From assembly GCF_044810985.1 (NCBI RefSeq), contig NZ_CP085242.1, positions 310,001 to 374,000 on the forward strand: 64,000 bases of DNA, written 5' to 3'. How positions within the stretch are numbered: the first letter of the stretch is position 1; every line of letters begins with the position of its first letter. Positions 8,035 through 16,621 of the stretch are shown here, piece by piece. The notes beneath the pieces are model-generated. The model saw nothing but the letters and a program-made list of their open reading frames with translations, was not told where the DNA came from and searched no databases. The position numbers were made by a program, and so were the translations under genes. The DNA comes from Marinospirillum sp031581385 (GTDB lineage: Bacteria > Pseudomonadota > Gammaproteobacteria > Pseudomonadales > Halomonadaceae).

Positions 8035-9804
8035 ATGTTGATAAAACCCATCATGAAGACAGTACTTGCCTTCTTTCTTATCATCACTCTCATCGGCTGT
8101 GCCTCCCACTCAAACCGAATGCAGGATGCAACCACGTTAATGAAGCATGGTGAGTATGAAGCAGCAGAAGAACTGGCGGCAAATGCCCTGGGAGGCGAAA
8201 GAAATCGTCTCTTGCGTCTCATGGAAGTCGGGGTTCTCAAACACCTGCAAGGAAACTACTCGGAGAGTAACCAGCTTCTCGACCAGGCTGATCGCCTGGC
8301 AGATGAACTTTACACCACCAGTGTATCGGACCTGATGACACGTGTAGGCACCAATGCGACCCTGGTTACCTACCGCAGCAGCATTTATGAACGCGTCTAT
8401 GTTCATTATTATAAAACACTGAACTACCTCTATCTGGCAGAGGAAGCCAAAAGCTCTAATGAATTTCAAAAGCACCTGGATGCAGCACGAATTGAAGGTC
8501 GTCGTGCCCAAATTCTTTTGGATGAAAACCTCTTCCAGGAAGGTAGCTACGAAGAAGCAGAAGAAGAAAATCAAAAACTACTCACCCAGATGCTGGACCT
8601 CTTTGCAGCCTTGAACGGTGAGGTTATCAACCCTCGCGAACTGATTTTTCGTGATAACGCCTTTACTCATTACCTGATCGGTACTCTGTATGAGCGGTAT
8701 GATGAACTGGATAACGCTCGTGTCAGCTACGAACGTTCTGCACGTACCTACGAAGACGGTTATATCAAGCAGTACGGCCTGGATTCAGACATGGCCAGAC
8801 AAGCCTGGTTCGATACCGCACGCATACTCAAAACTCAGAGAGATAATCGCTGGCAGCGAATTGCCCAGGAAAAACTGACCTCTCAGCAGCAGGAAACCCT
8901 GCAGAACTGGAACCCAGGCCAACAAGCTCAACTCCTGGTCATTCAGGAAGTGGGAATGATGAGCCCCAGAGGTGAGCTGAACCTGTGGATGCGCTTGAAC
9001 ACCCAAACTAATCAAGTGGTGATCAGCCCGGTACTGACTGGTGATGAAAACCAGAAAGCATACCAGTTGGCATGGTTTCACTACCTCTATGCGGATAAAG
9101 GCTTGCTTAATGTGATTGAGCGTCTTGCCGTGGATGACTACATCGGATTGATTGGCCGCAACCATGAAAAAACCATCCCCCTTGGGCCGCTGCGTAACAG
9201 TCTGGACTCTCTGGGCTTAACTGAAATCCTGGCAAGTACTGGTGTGCGTCTGTCTGTACCCATGTTTTACTACTTTGACCCAGAAATAAAGCGCACACGG
9301 TTACAGCTGGAATCAGGGAAACAGGTCAACCTGCTGAATGCAGACAACCTTGCAGGCCTGGCCATGGCACAACACCTGGTTGATGCCCAGAGCGAAATGA
9401 ACCAGGCCATGGCGATTGAATCGCTGCGTCTGGTACTTTGCGTGCAAACAGGCATTCCAGCTCCCATGTGCTCCCTGTCTGCAGCAGCCACCACCAGTGC
9501 CGATACCCGCCTTTGGGTGACGTTGCCGAACCGCATTCGTTTGACCCGCCACCTATTGGAACCGGGTGAATACAAACTGGAACTCATTAGTGATGCGAAC
9601 AGCTTTGATGTACGTGAGCAGCAAACACTGAATCTGGAAGCCGGTGATCTGCACATATGGCGAACCCGCCACTTTGCAGAAAACCCTATGTCCGAAGTGC
9701 CTGCCATCGTGCAGGAAGCCAGAGCTGCCCGCATGGCTAATGAAACCCTGGTTGACAATCAGGATGAAGTCGAAGAAAAAATCAAAGAAAAATCTGAGGA
9801 ATGA
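8035..9804 (+). CDS. COG3014 family outer-membrane lipoprotein
   Basis: A 589-aa lipoprotein with signal peptide and lipobox (ITLIGC, Cys near residue 22). Residues about 30-260 are rich in helical TPR-like repeats (YEAAEELAANALGG, YSESNQLLDQADRLADELY, YLIGTLYERYDELDNARVSYERSARTY). A beta-rich C-terminal half follows (LQLESGKQVNLLNADNLAGLAMAQ). This matches the COG3014 family, whose function is not established. It heads an operon with an LpoB-like and an LPP20-like lipoprotein: the next start is 10 nt after this stop, and the third start follows the second gene by 4 nt. The context suggests envelope or peptidoglycan work at the outer membrane. The ATG at 8035 has CAGGGA 7 nt upstream. Confidence 0.8.
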   Translation: MLIKPIMKTVLAFFLIITLIGCASHSNRMQDATTLMKHGEYEAAEELAANALGGERNRLLRLMEVGVLKHLQGNYSESNQLLDQADRLADELYTTSVSDLMTRVGTNATLVTYRSSIYERVYVHYYKTLNYLYLAEEAKSSNEFQKHLDAARIEGRRAQILLDENLFQEGSYEEAEEENQKLLTQMLDLFAALNGEVINPRELIFRDNAFTHYLIGTLYERYDELDNARVSYERSARTYEDGYIKQYGLDSDMARQAWFDTARILKTQRDNRWQRIAQEKLTSQQQETLQNWNPGQQAQLLVIQEVGMMSPRGELNLWMRLNTQTNQVVISPVLTGDENQKAYQLAWFHYLYADKGLLNVIERLAVDDYIGLIGRNHEKTIPLGPLRNSLDSLGLTEILASTGVRLSVPMFYYFDPEIKRTRLQLESGKQVNLLNADNLAGLAMAQHLVDAQSEMNQAMAIESLRLVLCVQTGIPAPMCSLSAAATTSADTRLWVTLPNRIRLTRHLLEPGEYKLELISDANSFDVREQQTLNLEAGDLHIWRTRHFAENPMSEVPAIVQEARAARMANETLVDNQDEVEEKIKEKSEE

Positions 9805-9814
9805 GGAATCTGAA

Positions 9815-10444
9815 ATGCAAATAACAGCCAAATACCTGAAAGTCTTCGCACTGGTTGCTTTGGTAGCCAGTCCTTTGTTATTGACCGGCTGCGGCGGTAC
9901 CAGTGTGAGTCGTGTTGATGCCGGTCAGGAAATCGCCCTGACAGACCGCTGGAACGCCACTGATTCACGCCTGGTCTCCGAAGAAATGATTGATGACATG
10001 CTCTCCTTCCCTTGGCGGCAACGCTGGAGCCAGGAGAATCCAGAGCGCGACCGTCAACCTACAGTGGTCGTTCTGGGCGTTCGTAACCGTTCACATGAGC
10101 ATATCCAGGTTGATACCTTCGTTAATGATCTACGCCGTGCCATGATTCGTTCCGACCAGGTTGATTTTGTCGCTGGTGGTGATGTACGTGATGCCATCCG
10201 TGAAGAGCGGTCTGACCAGGAGTTCAATGCCCAGAGTGGAACTGCAGCAGAATTGGCCCAGGAAACCGGTGCCAACTTTGCTCTTTCCGGTTCAATTGAC
10301 TCCTGGGTGGATCAACTGGATGGAAAACGGGTTACCAACTACCAGGTCGACCTCAAACTGATCGACATTCAAACCAACCGTGAAGTCTGGGCAGGCCAAA
10401 AACGCCTGCAAAAATTCCAGGAACGCAGCAAATTTGGATTCTAA
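9815..10444 (+). CDS. LpoB-like penicillin-binding protein activator lipoprotein
   Basis: A 209-aa lipoprotein (lipobox LLTGCGG) with the LpoB fold pattern. It has the strand PTVVVLGVRNRSHEHI, the helix VDTFVNDLRRAMIRSDQVDFVA, the acidic helix VRDAIREERSDQEF and LAQETGANFALSGSIDSW, ending with YQVDLKLIDIQTNREVWAGQK. In Escherichia coli, LpoB reaches through the peptidoglycan to stimulate PBP1B; whether this one does the same is inference. I begin at the ATG at 9815 because it gives a clean signal peptide (KVFALVALVASPLLLTGC). The two flanking genes encode lipoproteins in the same operon. Confidence 0.85.
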   Translation: MQITAKYLKVFALVALVASPLLLTGCGGTSVSRVDAGQEIALTDRWNATDSRLVSEEMIDDMLSFPWRQRWSQENPERDRQPTVVVLGVRNRSHEHIQVDTFVNDLRRAMIRSDQVDFVAGGDVRDAIREERSDQEFNAQSGTAAELAQETGANFALSGSIDSWVDQLDGKRVTNYQVDLKLIDIQTNREVWAGQKRLQKFQERSKFGF

Positions 10445-10448
10445 AACC

Positions 10449-11501
10449 ATGCACTTGAAAAGACTCACCTTCAAACCTGGCCTCTTGTTGGCAGCGGGTT
10501 TAATGGTTGTGGGTCTCGCTGGCTGCTCTGGACAGCCAGCGGCTCCAACCGCACAAACATCGTCCAACAGTGAGCAACCTCGTTGGATCAGCCAGCATCC
10601 ACAACGTAGCGACTATGTGTTTGGGGTCGCCAGTGCGGAAATCTACGGCTCTGAAGCCAATGCGCTGGAAAGAGCCAGAGAGCAAGCGCGTGTTGACCTG
10701 CTGTCGCGCATTCGTGTGGCTGTCAGTGGCACAACGGAAACCAGCAACCGCATGGAAATGAACAATGGCCAGGTGAGCAACATGAGTGAAGTGCTGACTC
10801 AGGAAGCTCGCAGCCGTGTCAAAGAGGTCGAGTTGCCGGGCATGGAAGTCACTGAAACCTGGATCAACCCGAACGGAAAAGATGCCTGGGCACTGGCGCA
10901 GCTCAATCGGGCTGAGGCAGAGCGCCAATTGCTTGGCGAACTGCAGCGCACCAACCAAAGGCTGCTTGAGCGTGGCCTACCCCAACAGGGTACTAAGCTG
11001 GAAAGAGTCCGCCAGGTGATTCCCCGCCTTCCCGATCTTGCCCGACGCAACCAGCTGCATCAGCAACTGGCCTTTCTGGCGGCAACAGATCGTGTCGATG
11101 CTGCCCAGCGCAAGGCCGTGGATGAACTGGATGCACAAATACAGTCACTGCTGGCCAGTCTGAGCTTCAGTGTAAAAGGGCAAAACAACCTGGCCGAACA
11201 AATGCACCCGGAGCTGGCAGAACAACTGACCGCTATGGGCTTCAACATGGTCGACTCAGAGGCCGATTTGCAACTGCACCTGAGCCTGTCCATGGATGAG
11301 GTACAGCGAGACCACCTGCATCATCGGGTTGCTCAAGCCTCCGGTCAGGTAGTGACACCTCAGGGTCGCACCCTCTATGCGGTCAGTGAATCCGGCCGGG
11401 CCACCTCATCCGACCCGATCGTAGCGACCCAGAAAGCAATAAAAGCCATGGCAACCACCCTGGCACAAACCCTTGCAACAGGGCTGTATGACAATCTGTA
11501 A
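10449..11501 (+). CDS. LPP20-like lipoprotein
   Basis: A 350-aa lipoprotein (lipobox VGLAGC at about 20-25) with an LPP20-type N-terminal domain: QPRWISQHPQRSDYVFGVAS, then ALERAREQARVDLLSRIRVAVSG, and later WINPNGKDAWALAQLNRAEAERQL. The second half is helical and carries a conserved-looking tail (FNMVDSEADLQLHLSLSMDE, GRTLYAVSESGRATSSDPI). It closes the three-lipoprotein operon and is followed within 10 bases by a strong terminator. Function is unknown. The constant company of an LpoB-like partner points to peptidoglycan or outer-membrane maintenance. Confidence 0.8.
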   Translation: MHLKRLTFKPGLLLAAGLMVVGLAGCSGQPAAPTAQTSSNSEQPRWISQHPQRSDYVFGVASAEIYGSEANALERAREQARVDLLSRIRVAVSGTTETSNRMEMNNGQVSNMSEVLTQEARSRVKEVELPGMEVTETWINPNGKDAWALAQLNRAEAERQLLGELQRTNQRLLERGLPQQGTKLERVRQVIPRLPDLARRNQLHQQLAFLAATDRVDAAQRKAVDELDAQIQSLLASLSFSVKGQNNLAEQMHPELAEQLTAMGFNMVDSEADLQLHLSLSMDEVQRDHLHHRVAQASGQVVTPQGRTLYAVSESGRATSSDPIVATQKAIKAMATTLAQTLATGLYDNL

Positions 11502-11510
11502 AACCTTAAA

Positions 11511-11537
11511 CCCTGCAATTGCAGGGTTTTCTTTTTT
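11511..11537 (+). terminator. Intrinsic terminator of the lipoprotein operon
   Basis: A perfect stem CCCTGC-AATT-GCAGGG at 11511-11526 is followed by TTTTCTTTTTT. It lies 9 bases after the stop of the LPP20-like gene and separates that operon from the TraF-like gene. Confidence 0.9.
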
Positions 11538-11543
11538 GGACTG

Positions 11544-11571
11544 TTCAGTCTCTGCACACCTATGCTATAAA
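11544..11571 (+). promoter_or_regulatory. Candidate sigma-70 promoter for the TraF-like gene
   Basis: TTCAGT at 11544-11549 and TATAAA at 11566-11571 are separated by 16 bases, directly after the terminator and about 44 bases before the start codon. The -10 is good and the -35 weak. The call rests on position and pattern only. Confidence 0.35.
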
Positions 11572-11614
11572 TCATAAAAATTAATTCAAAAGACATCATC
11601 TTGAGGATTTCATC

Positions 11615-13117
11615 ATGAAACTTTCCCGACTCGCTTTGGCCATGGCCGCCCTAAGCCTTCCTCTTGCCGCCCAGGCCAACCAATCTTTGGTTGCACCCGG
11701 CTATTCTTCCACTTTTGGCAGTGCCACCACCCATGGCAGTGTTCACAGTTCAAGCAACCCGGCAGCCAATGGTTTATTGATTGGTGAAGGTGAAAAAATA
11801 CGTTTTGGTTACATGAGTAATTTGGGTTTTTACCTGGAAATGGGTGATGCTAGTGATTTTGATGAGGTGATCGATGGCCTGGAGGATGATCTTAAACGTG
11901 CTGAGAATGAAAATGCCTCAGGTGTTGAAGAAATTGCTAAAAAAGCCAACCAAGAATACCTTCCTGCTCTGGAACAAGGTGGCACGCTCAGCATGGGGGT
12001 GCAGGGTCAGGTTCCACTGACTCCCTTTCTGATTAACAGTAACCTTGCCAAAGGTACCTTTAACGTCAATGCTTCAGTGACTGGCCAGTCCAGAGTTAAT
12101 GTTCTAACCGGACCTTTTACTGTCAGGACGACATTTAGTGATACTGATGGTGAGCTGGAACTTGATTTGACAAATGCTGTGGGGGCGTATGAAGAATTTA
12201 AAGGTTATGGAGACCCAAGCCAACAAGATATTGAAGATTTGCTGAATAAATATGAGTTAAATACTCAAGCGAATAAAGAGTTTATTGAGAAAAATAATGG
12301 GCAGAACTTTGATAACCCTGACTCAACCCTCTACACAGATACCGGCATTGATATTCGCGCAGCAGTCACAGCCCAGTTGGCTCTCGGCTATGGCACCAAT
12401 CTGAACCAATGGTTTGATCTTGCCCCAGGCTGGGGTGAATTCGAAGCCGGTGTGGCACTGAATCTTTATCAGGTTCAAGCGGGCCGTAACTTCATTTCCC
12501 TGTATGCTGAGTCTGACGATGATGCAGAAGGGAGTGCCAGTGATGACTTTTTTGATGACATGATGAGCAATACAGAAACCACCACAGCCGTGGGTATGGA
12601 TCTGGGCTTGTTGTGGCACAAAGAAAACTACCAGTTGGGTGCTACTCTTTATAACGTCAACGAACCGGAAATCAACTATCCAGACATGAGTGAATACCTG
12701 GAAGGGGATACTCTTGAAGCGTTGCAGCGCCTTGAAAGCAGGGGGAAAACCAGCGTAGAAGACAATGTTGCCCTGACGCGGCATACAGTACTGGAAGGCG
12801 GCTGGTTCTCTGCAAACCGCAATTGGGCCATTCATGCTTATGGAACGCTGGGAACTGCCACAAATGCTGTGGGAGAAGAATACCAAAATGTCGGCATAAC
12901 AGCAGCTTACACGGCTCGTAGCTTATGGCTGCCTGGTATTCGTGCAGGCTACCATATGAACCTGGCGGGTACAGAGCTTAGTCGGGTTAATGTCGGTACT
13001 ACCTTTTTTGGGATACTCAATGCAGATATTGCAGTTAGCCCTGAGACCAACAGCTTTGACGGCACAGAGATGCCGCGTTACTTTGCCATCAACCTGGGTT
13101 TGGAAGAAAAGTTCTGA
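11615..13117 (+). CDS. TraF-like conjugal transfer family outer-membrane protein
   Basis: A 500-aa exported protein with a standard signal peptide (MKLSRLALAMAALSLPLAAQA). The mature N-terminus YSSTFGSATTHGSVHSSSNPAA is the mark of the chromosomal TraF (PF13729-type) family. The rest is beta-rich, with long acidic loops, and ends YFAINLGLEEKF with a C-terminal Phe, as in outer-membrane barrels. Despite the family name there is no conjugation locus here. Function is unknown; a porin- or FadL-like surface role is possible. It is monocistronic, bracketed by terminators at 11511 and 13148. The middle part (about 12100-12320) is more AT-rich than the ends. Confidence 0.75.
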   Translation: MKLSRLALAMAALSLPLAAQANQSLVAPGYSSTFGSATTHGSVHSSSNPAANGLLIGEGEKIRFGYMSNLGFYLEMGDASDFDEVIDGLEDDLKRAENENASGVEEIAKKANQEYLPALEQGGTLSMGVQGQVPLTPFLINSNLAKGTFNVNASVTGQSRVNVLTGPFTVRTTFSDTDGELELDLTNAVGAYEEFKGYGDPSQQDIEDLLNKYELNTQANKEFIEKNNGQNFDNPDSTLYTDTGIDIRAAVTAQLALGYGTNLNQWFDLAPGWGEFEAGVALNLYQVQAGRNFISLYAESDDDAEGSASDDFFDDMMSNTETTTAVGMDLGLLWHKENYQLGATLYNVNEPEINYPDMSEYLEGDTLEALQRLESRGKTSVEDNVALTRHTVLEGGWFSANRNWAIHAYGTLGTATNAVGEEYQNVGITAAYTARSLWLPGIRAGYHMNLAGTELSRVNVGTTFFGILNADIAVSPETNSFDGTEMPRYFAINLGLEEKF

Positions 13118-13147
13118 TAAGCCAGTCACTTAACGTGACAAAGTCAG

Positions 13148-13169
13148 GGGGCGCTTTGCGCCCCTTTTT
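13148..13169 (+). terminator. Intrinsic terminator after the TraF-like gene
   Basis: Stem GGGGCGC-TTT-GCGCCCC at 13148-13164, followed by five T residues. It ends the TraF-like unit before the wzz gene. Confidence 0.9.
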
Positions 13170-13234
13170 ATTTCGTAATGAGCAAGTGGATGTTAGAATA
13201 CAGCTTCGCTCAATCAGGTTAATAAAGACTCGCT

Positions 13235-13993
13235 ATGACACCAACAGACAACCCACACCAAACTCCTTTAGCCACCACCAGAGACGCCCACTTTCAACGC
13301 TACCCTGATGATGAAATCTCACTGATAGAGCTTGCCAAAATCCTCATAAAACGCCGCTGGTGGTTGATTGGTGTTTTTGTCGGTGTAGTCCTTGCTAGTC
13401 TGCTTTATCTATTTCTGCAGCGTCCGGCACCCGTTGCCGCTGAGGGTGAAACCCGCTACCAATACACCACCTACCTGGCTGCAGGCTATAAAACCCCACT
13501 ATTGTTTATCGAGCCCTTGCCTGCCATGGCAACCCAGATCCAGCAAGCCCTCTTGCCTCAGGTGCACCAGCAATACCCGGAGCTTTCTGGCTACAATGTC
13601 CGCGTAGAACATGAAAAGCGGGGGAGAACCAATGATGAGATCTCCAACCTGGTTGAAATTACGACCCTGGGCAGCACAGAAGACGCCGAAGCTATTGCCG
13701 AATTCCATCAGGCCCTTCTGAAACCCCTGGTTGAACGCCACCAAAGACTCGTGGAAACCCTCGCACAGCAGCCAACCTCGAATAGCCAGGAGCAACAGCT
13801 GTTGCCTACGGAAATAGCAGCCCTGGCAGTACAAAAACGGCATCGACCTCAAGCCAGTGGTCCCAGCGGCCCCAGCGGAAAACTGGTTCTTGCTCTGGGT
13901 ATTGTTCTGGGCGGCATCCTCGGCATCATGGCCGCTTTCTTTGTGGAATTTGCAGCCAGAGTTCGTCAAAGCCTGAAAGAAGAAGAAAGTTAA
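13235..13993 (+). CDS. Wzz-type polysaccharide chain-length determinant
   Basis: A 252-aa inner-membrane protein with the Wzz topology. It has a cytoplasmic N-terminus with DEISLIELAKILIKRRWW, a first helix at about 44-62, a periplasmic region with helices, and a second helix near 217-240 preceded by the Pro/Gly-rich stretch SGPSGPSGK. Such proteins set the modal length of Wzy-made polymers. It is shorter than classical Wzz (about 325 aa); the coiled periplasmic part is reduced. It lies just upstream of the ops element and so is probably expressed separately from the long cluster it serves. Confidence 0.85.
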   Translation: MTPTDNPHQTPLATTRDAHFQRYPDDEISLIELAKILIKRRWWLIGVFVGVVLASLLYLFLQRPAPVAAEGETRYQYTTYLAAGYKTPLLFIEPLPAMATQIQQALLPQVHQQYPELSGYNVRVEHEKRGRTNDEISNLVEITTLGSTEDAEAIAEFHQALLKPLVERHQRLVETLAQQPTSNSQEQQLLPTEIAALAVQKRHRPQASGPSGPSGKLVLALGIVLGGILGIMAAFFVEFAARVRQSLKEEES

Positions 13994-14005
13994 TCGCGTT
14001 CCCAC

Positions 14006-14119
14006 GTAGGAGCTCGCTCCGCGAGCGAAAAGGTAGCCATTAATCGCGCAGAGGACTCCCACGTAGGAGCTCGCTCCGCGAGCGATAAGCGATAATATCG
14101 CGCACAGAGTGCGCTCCAG
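14006..14119. repeat. REP cluster between wzz and the ops element
   Basis: Two direct GCTCGC-type units (14006-14028, 14063-14086) are separated by a damaged inverted GCGCAG unit (about 14043-14062). An inverted GCGCAC unit follows at 14097-14119 with a mutated foot (CCAGC). They separate wzz from the polysaccharide operon. Confidence 0.85.
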
Positions 14120-14162
14120 CATTAATATCATTCTGGCCCCGAGGTATGGCCCAAAACCTCCG

Positions 14163-14173
14163 GGCGGTAGCGT
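14163..14173 (+). promoter_or_regulatory. ops/JUMPstart element (RfaH recruitment site)
   Basis: The 11-base sequence GGCGGTAGCGT is identical to the ops core that pauses RNA polymerase and recruits the antiterminator RfaH in LPS, capsule and sex-pilus operons. It is on the coding strand, 110 bases before the ugd start, in the leader of a long polysaccharide cluster, exactly where such elements occur. The preceding bases (ACCTCCG) are compatible with JUMPstart leaders. No rfaH gene is in the window, so the factor itself is inferred. Confidence 0.85.
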
Positions 14174-14218
14174 GCCTAAACACTAATCGAGCTGCAGGAA
14201 TGCAATCTGCAGGCCATT

Positions 14219-14243
14219 GTGGGAGCGCAGTCCTCTGCGCGAC
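14219..14243. repeat. REP unit in the ugd leader
   Basis: A single direct GCGCAG-TCCT-CTGCGC unit lies between the ops element and the ugd start. A transcript from upstream of ops would carry this hairpin. Confidence 0.85.
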
Positions 14244-14283
14244 AAGTCAAAATAAACAACCAAGCCCTCTTACAAGGTTTTAA

Positions 14284-15450
14284 ATGAAAATAGCAGTTGC
14301 CGGTACCGGCTATGTCGGCCTTTCCAATGCCATGCTTTTGTCCCAGCATCATGAAGTAGTGGCGGTTGATATCCTTGCCGAAAAAGTCGATCTCTTGAAT
14401 CAGAAAAAATCTCCGATCGAAGACAAGGAAATTGAAGACTTTCTGGCCCACAAATCGCTGAACTTTAAAGCCACTCTGAATGCTGAAGAAGCCTACAAGG
14501 GTGCTGATTTTGTCATCATCGCCACCCCGACGGATTACGACCCGGAAACCAACTACTTCAACACCAAAAGTATTGAAGCCGTCATCCAGCTGGTCAAACA
14601 GCACAACCCTGATGCCGTAATGGTCATCAAATCCACGGTGCCAGTGGGCTACACCCAGCAAGTGCGTGAAGACTTCAACACCCAGAACATCCTCTTCTCA
14701 CCTGAATTTCTGCGCGAAGGCAAGGCCCTTCACGACAATCTGTATCCATCACGCATTATTGTAGGTGAACGCTCACAACGTGCTGAAACCTTTGCCGAAT
14801 TGCTTCGCGAAGGGGCCATCAAAAAAGACGCTCCCGTGCTTTTTACCGACCCCACTGAAGCCGAAGCCATCAAGCTGTTTGCCAACACCTATCTGGCCAT
14901 GCGCGTTGCCTACTTCAATGAGCTGGACACCTATGCCCAGCACCATGATTTGAACAGCCGCCAGATCATCGAAGGGGTAGGGCTGGATCCACGCATTGGT
15001 GACCACTACAACAACCCCAGCTTTGGTTATGGGGGTTATTGTCTGCCCAAAGACACCAAACAACTCCTGGCCAACTACGAACAGGTACCCAGCAACCTGA
15101 TCAAAGCCATCGTCGATGCCAACACCACCCGCAAGGATTTTATTGCCGACTCCATACTGGCTAAAAACCCCAAGACGGTGGGCGTCTATCGTCTGATCAT
15201 GAAATCCGGTTCAGACAACTTCCGCCAATCAGCCATGCAAGGCGTGATGAAGCGCATCAAGGCTAAAGGCATCGAAGTGGTGGTTTACGAACCCGTACTG
15301 GAAGACGAAGAGTTCTTTGGCTCCCGCGTCATCAAAGACCTGGAAGAATTCAAACACATCAGCGATGTCATCGTTGCCAACCGCCGTTCAGAAAATCTCG
15401 CGGACGTTGAAGACAAAATCTACACCCGCGACCTCTTCGGCAGCGACTAA
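14284..15450 (+). CDS. ugd: UDP-glucose 6-dehydrogenase
   Basis: Oxidises UDP-glucose to UDP-glucuronate with two NAD+. The 388-aa protein has the Rossmann motif GTGYVGLSNA at the N-terminus, STVPVG, FSPEFLREGKALHDNLYPSRI, and the catalytic Cys253 in GYGGYCLPKD. This is the short Ugd type (about 390 aa) common in capsule and LPS clusters. It is the first gene after the ops element and is followed by a UDP-glucuronate epimerase, so it likely feeds that step. All active-site motifs are present, in contrast to the degenerate homologue at 45006. Confidence 0.95.
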   Translation: MKIAVAGTGYVGLSNAMLLSQHHEVVAVDILAEKVDLLNQKKSPIEDKEIEDFLAHKSLNFKATLNAEEAYKGADFVIIATPTDYDPETNYFNTKSIEAVIQLVKQHNPDAVMVIKSTVPVGYTQQVREDFNTQNILFSPEFLREGKALHDNLYPSRIIVGERSQRAETFAELLREGAIKKDAPVLFTDPTEAEAIKLFANTYLAMRVAYFNELDTYAQHHDLNSRQIIEGVGLDPRIGDHYNNPSFGYGGYCLPKDTKQLLANYEQVPSNLIKAIVDANTTRKDFIADSILAKNPKTVGVYRLIMKSGSDNFRQSAMQGVMKRIKAKGIEVVVYEPVLEDEEFFGSRVIKDLEEFKHISDVIVANRRSENLADVEDKIYTRDLFGSD

Positions 15451-15472
15451 ACCATGTGAGAGTGCTGTCCTG

Positions 15473-15496
15473 GTGGGAGCGCACTCTGTGCGCGAT
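15473..15496. repeat. REP unit between ugd and the epimerase gene
   Basis: A direct GCGCAC-TCT-GTGCGC unit, with a half-head (GTGAGAGTG) just before it, sits 23 bases after the ugd stop. One of the few REPs inside the RfaH-type operon. Confidence 0.85.
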
Positions 15497-15524
15497 AATT
15501 AATTAAAAGGCTATATAACACCTC

Positions 15525-16547
15525 ATGAAAATTCTCGTAACAGGCAATGCCGGCTTTATCGGTTTCCATACCGTCAAACAACTTCTGGAACGGGGTGATG
15601 AAGTCGTCGGTTTTGATAGCGTCAATGACTACTATGACGTCACCATCAAAGAAGCTCGCCTGAAAATCCTGGAAGACACGGCTGCTAAAACGGGCAGTGC
15701 CTATACCTTTATCCGGGGTAACCTGGCCGATCTGGCACTGGTTAATCAGTGCTTTGAAGAACACCAGTTTGATCGGGTCATTCATCTGGCTGCCCAGGCA
15801 GGCGTGCGCTACTCCCTGGAGAATCCTCACAGCTATGTGGAAAGCAATATCATTGCCTTCACCAACCTGCTGGAAGCCTGCCGCTATGCCAAAACACCGC
15901 ATTTAACCTATGCCAGCACCAGCAGTGTTTACGGGGCCAACACCAAAATGCCCTTCAGTGAACACGAAGGCGTCAATCACCCCCTGCAATTCTATGCGGC
16001 AACCAAAAAAGCCAATGAAATGATGGCCCACAGCTACAGCCACCTGTTTCAACTGCCCACCACAGGCCTGCGTTTCTTCACCGTTTATGGCCCCTGGGGT
16101 CGCCCTGATATGGCGCTGTTCAAGTTCACCAAAAACACCCTGAAAGACCAGCCAATTCCGGTATTCAACCACGGCAATCACACTCGTGATTTCACCTATG
16201 TGGCAGATATTGTCGAAGGTGTAATTCGCTCCAGCGACCAGATTGCTCAGCCCAATCCTGAATGGGACAGCAACAACCCAGACCCGGCCACCAGCAATGC
16301 GCCGTTTCGTATTTTCAATATCGGCAATAACAACCCGGTCAAACTCAGTGCCTACATTGAAGCCATCGAAGAAGCTCTGGGTAAAAAAGCCATCAAAGAC
16401 CTGTTGCCTTTGCAGCCAGGCGACGTACCGGACACCTACGCCGACTCCACCGAACTGGAAAAAGCCACCGGCTACAAACCTGCCACCCCTGTTAAAGAAG
16501 GCGTAGCCAACTTCGTGAAGTGGTATAGAGACTTCTATCAGGTCTAA
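15525..16547 (+). CDS. UDP-glucuronate 4-epimerase
   Basis: Short-chain dehydrogenase-type epimerase that interconverts UDP-glucuronate and UDP-galacturonate. The 340-aa protein has the NAD motif TGNAGFIGFHTVKQLL at the N-terminus, DSVNDYYDVTIKEARLK (typical of the GlcA epimerase/CapI branch), the catalytic Ser/Thr region STSSVYG and the YxxxK pair in YAATKKANE. FTVYGPWGRPDMALFKFT is also characteristic. It follows ugd, supporting its substrate. A close alternative is another extended-SDR sugar-nucleotide epimerase, but the NDYYD motif favours this call. Confidence 0.88.
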   Translation: MKILVTGNAGFIGFHTVKQLLERGDEVVGFDSVNDYYDVTIKEARLKILEDTAAKTGSAYTFIRGNLADLALVNQCFEEHQFDRVIHLAAQAGVRYSLENPHSYVESNIIAFTNLLEACRYAKTPHLTYASTSSVYGANTKMPFSEHEGVNHPLQFYAATKKANEMMAHSYSHLFQLPTTGLRFFTVYGPWGRPDMALFKFTKNTLKDQPIPVFNHGNHTRDFTYVADIVEGVIRSSDQIAQPNPEWDSNNPDPATSNAPFRIFNIGNNNPVKLSAYIEAIEEALGKKAIKDLLPLQPGDVPDTYADSTELEKATGYKPATPVKEGVANFVKWYRDFYQV

Positions 16548-16570
16548 TTGTAGGAGCTCTGTAGGACACT

Positions 16571-16594
16571 GTGGGAGCTCGCTCCGCGAGCGAT
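16571..16594. repeat. REP unit before the rpn-type pseudogene
   Basis: A single direct GCTCGC-TCC-GCGAGC unit. It ends 28 bases before the pseudogene start and just before its Shine-Dalgarno (AGGAGG at 16612-16617). Confidence 0.85.
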
Positions 16595-16621
16595 AAAGCC
16601 ATAGACCAACAAGGAGGTTAC

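Noticed and set aside
12323..12886. 187-aa open frame on the minus strand
   Set aside because: Antisense to the TraF-like gene, with no Shine-Dalgarno or domain; a shadow frame.
11615..13117. Part of a conjugation system, because of the TraF family name
   Set aside because: No other transfer gene, relaxase or mating-pair gene is present; chromosomal TraF-like proteins are common without conjugation.
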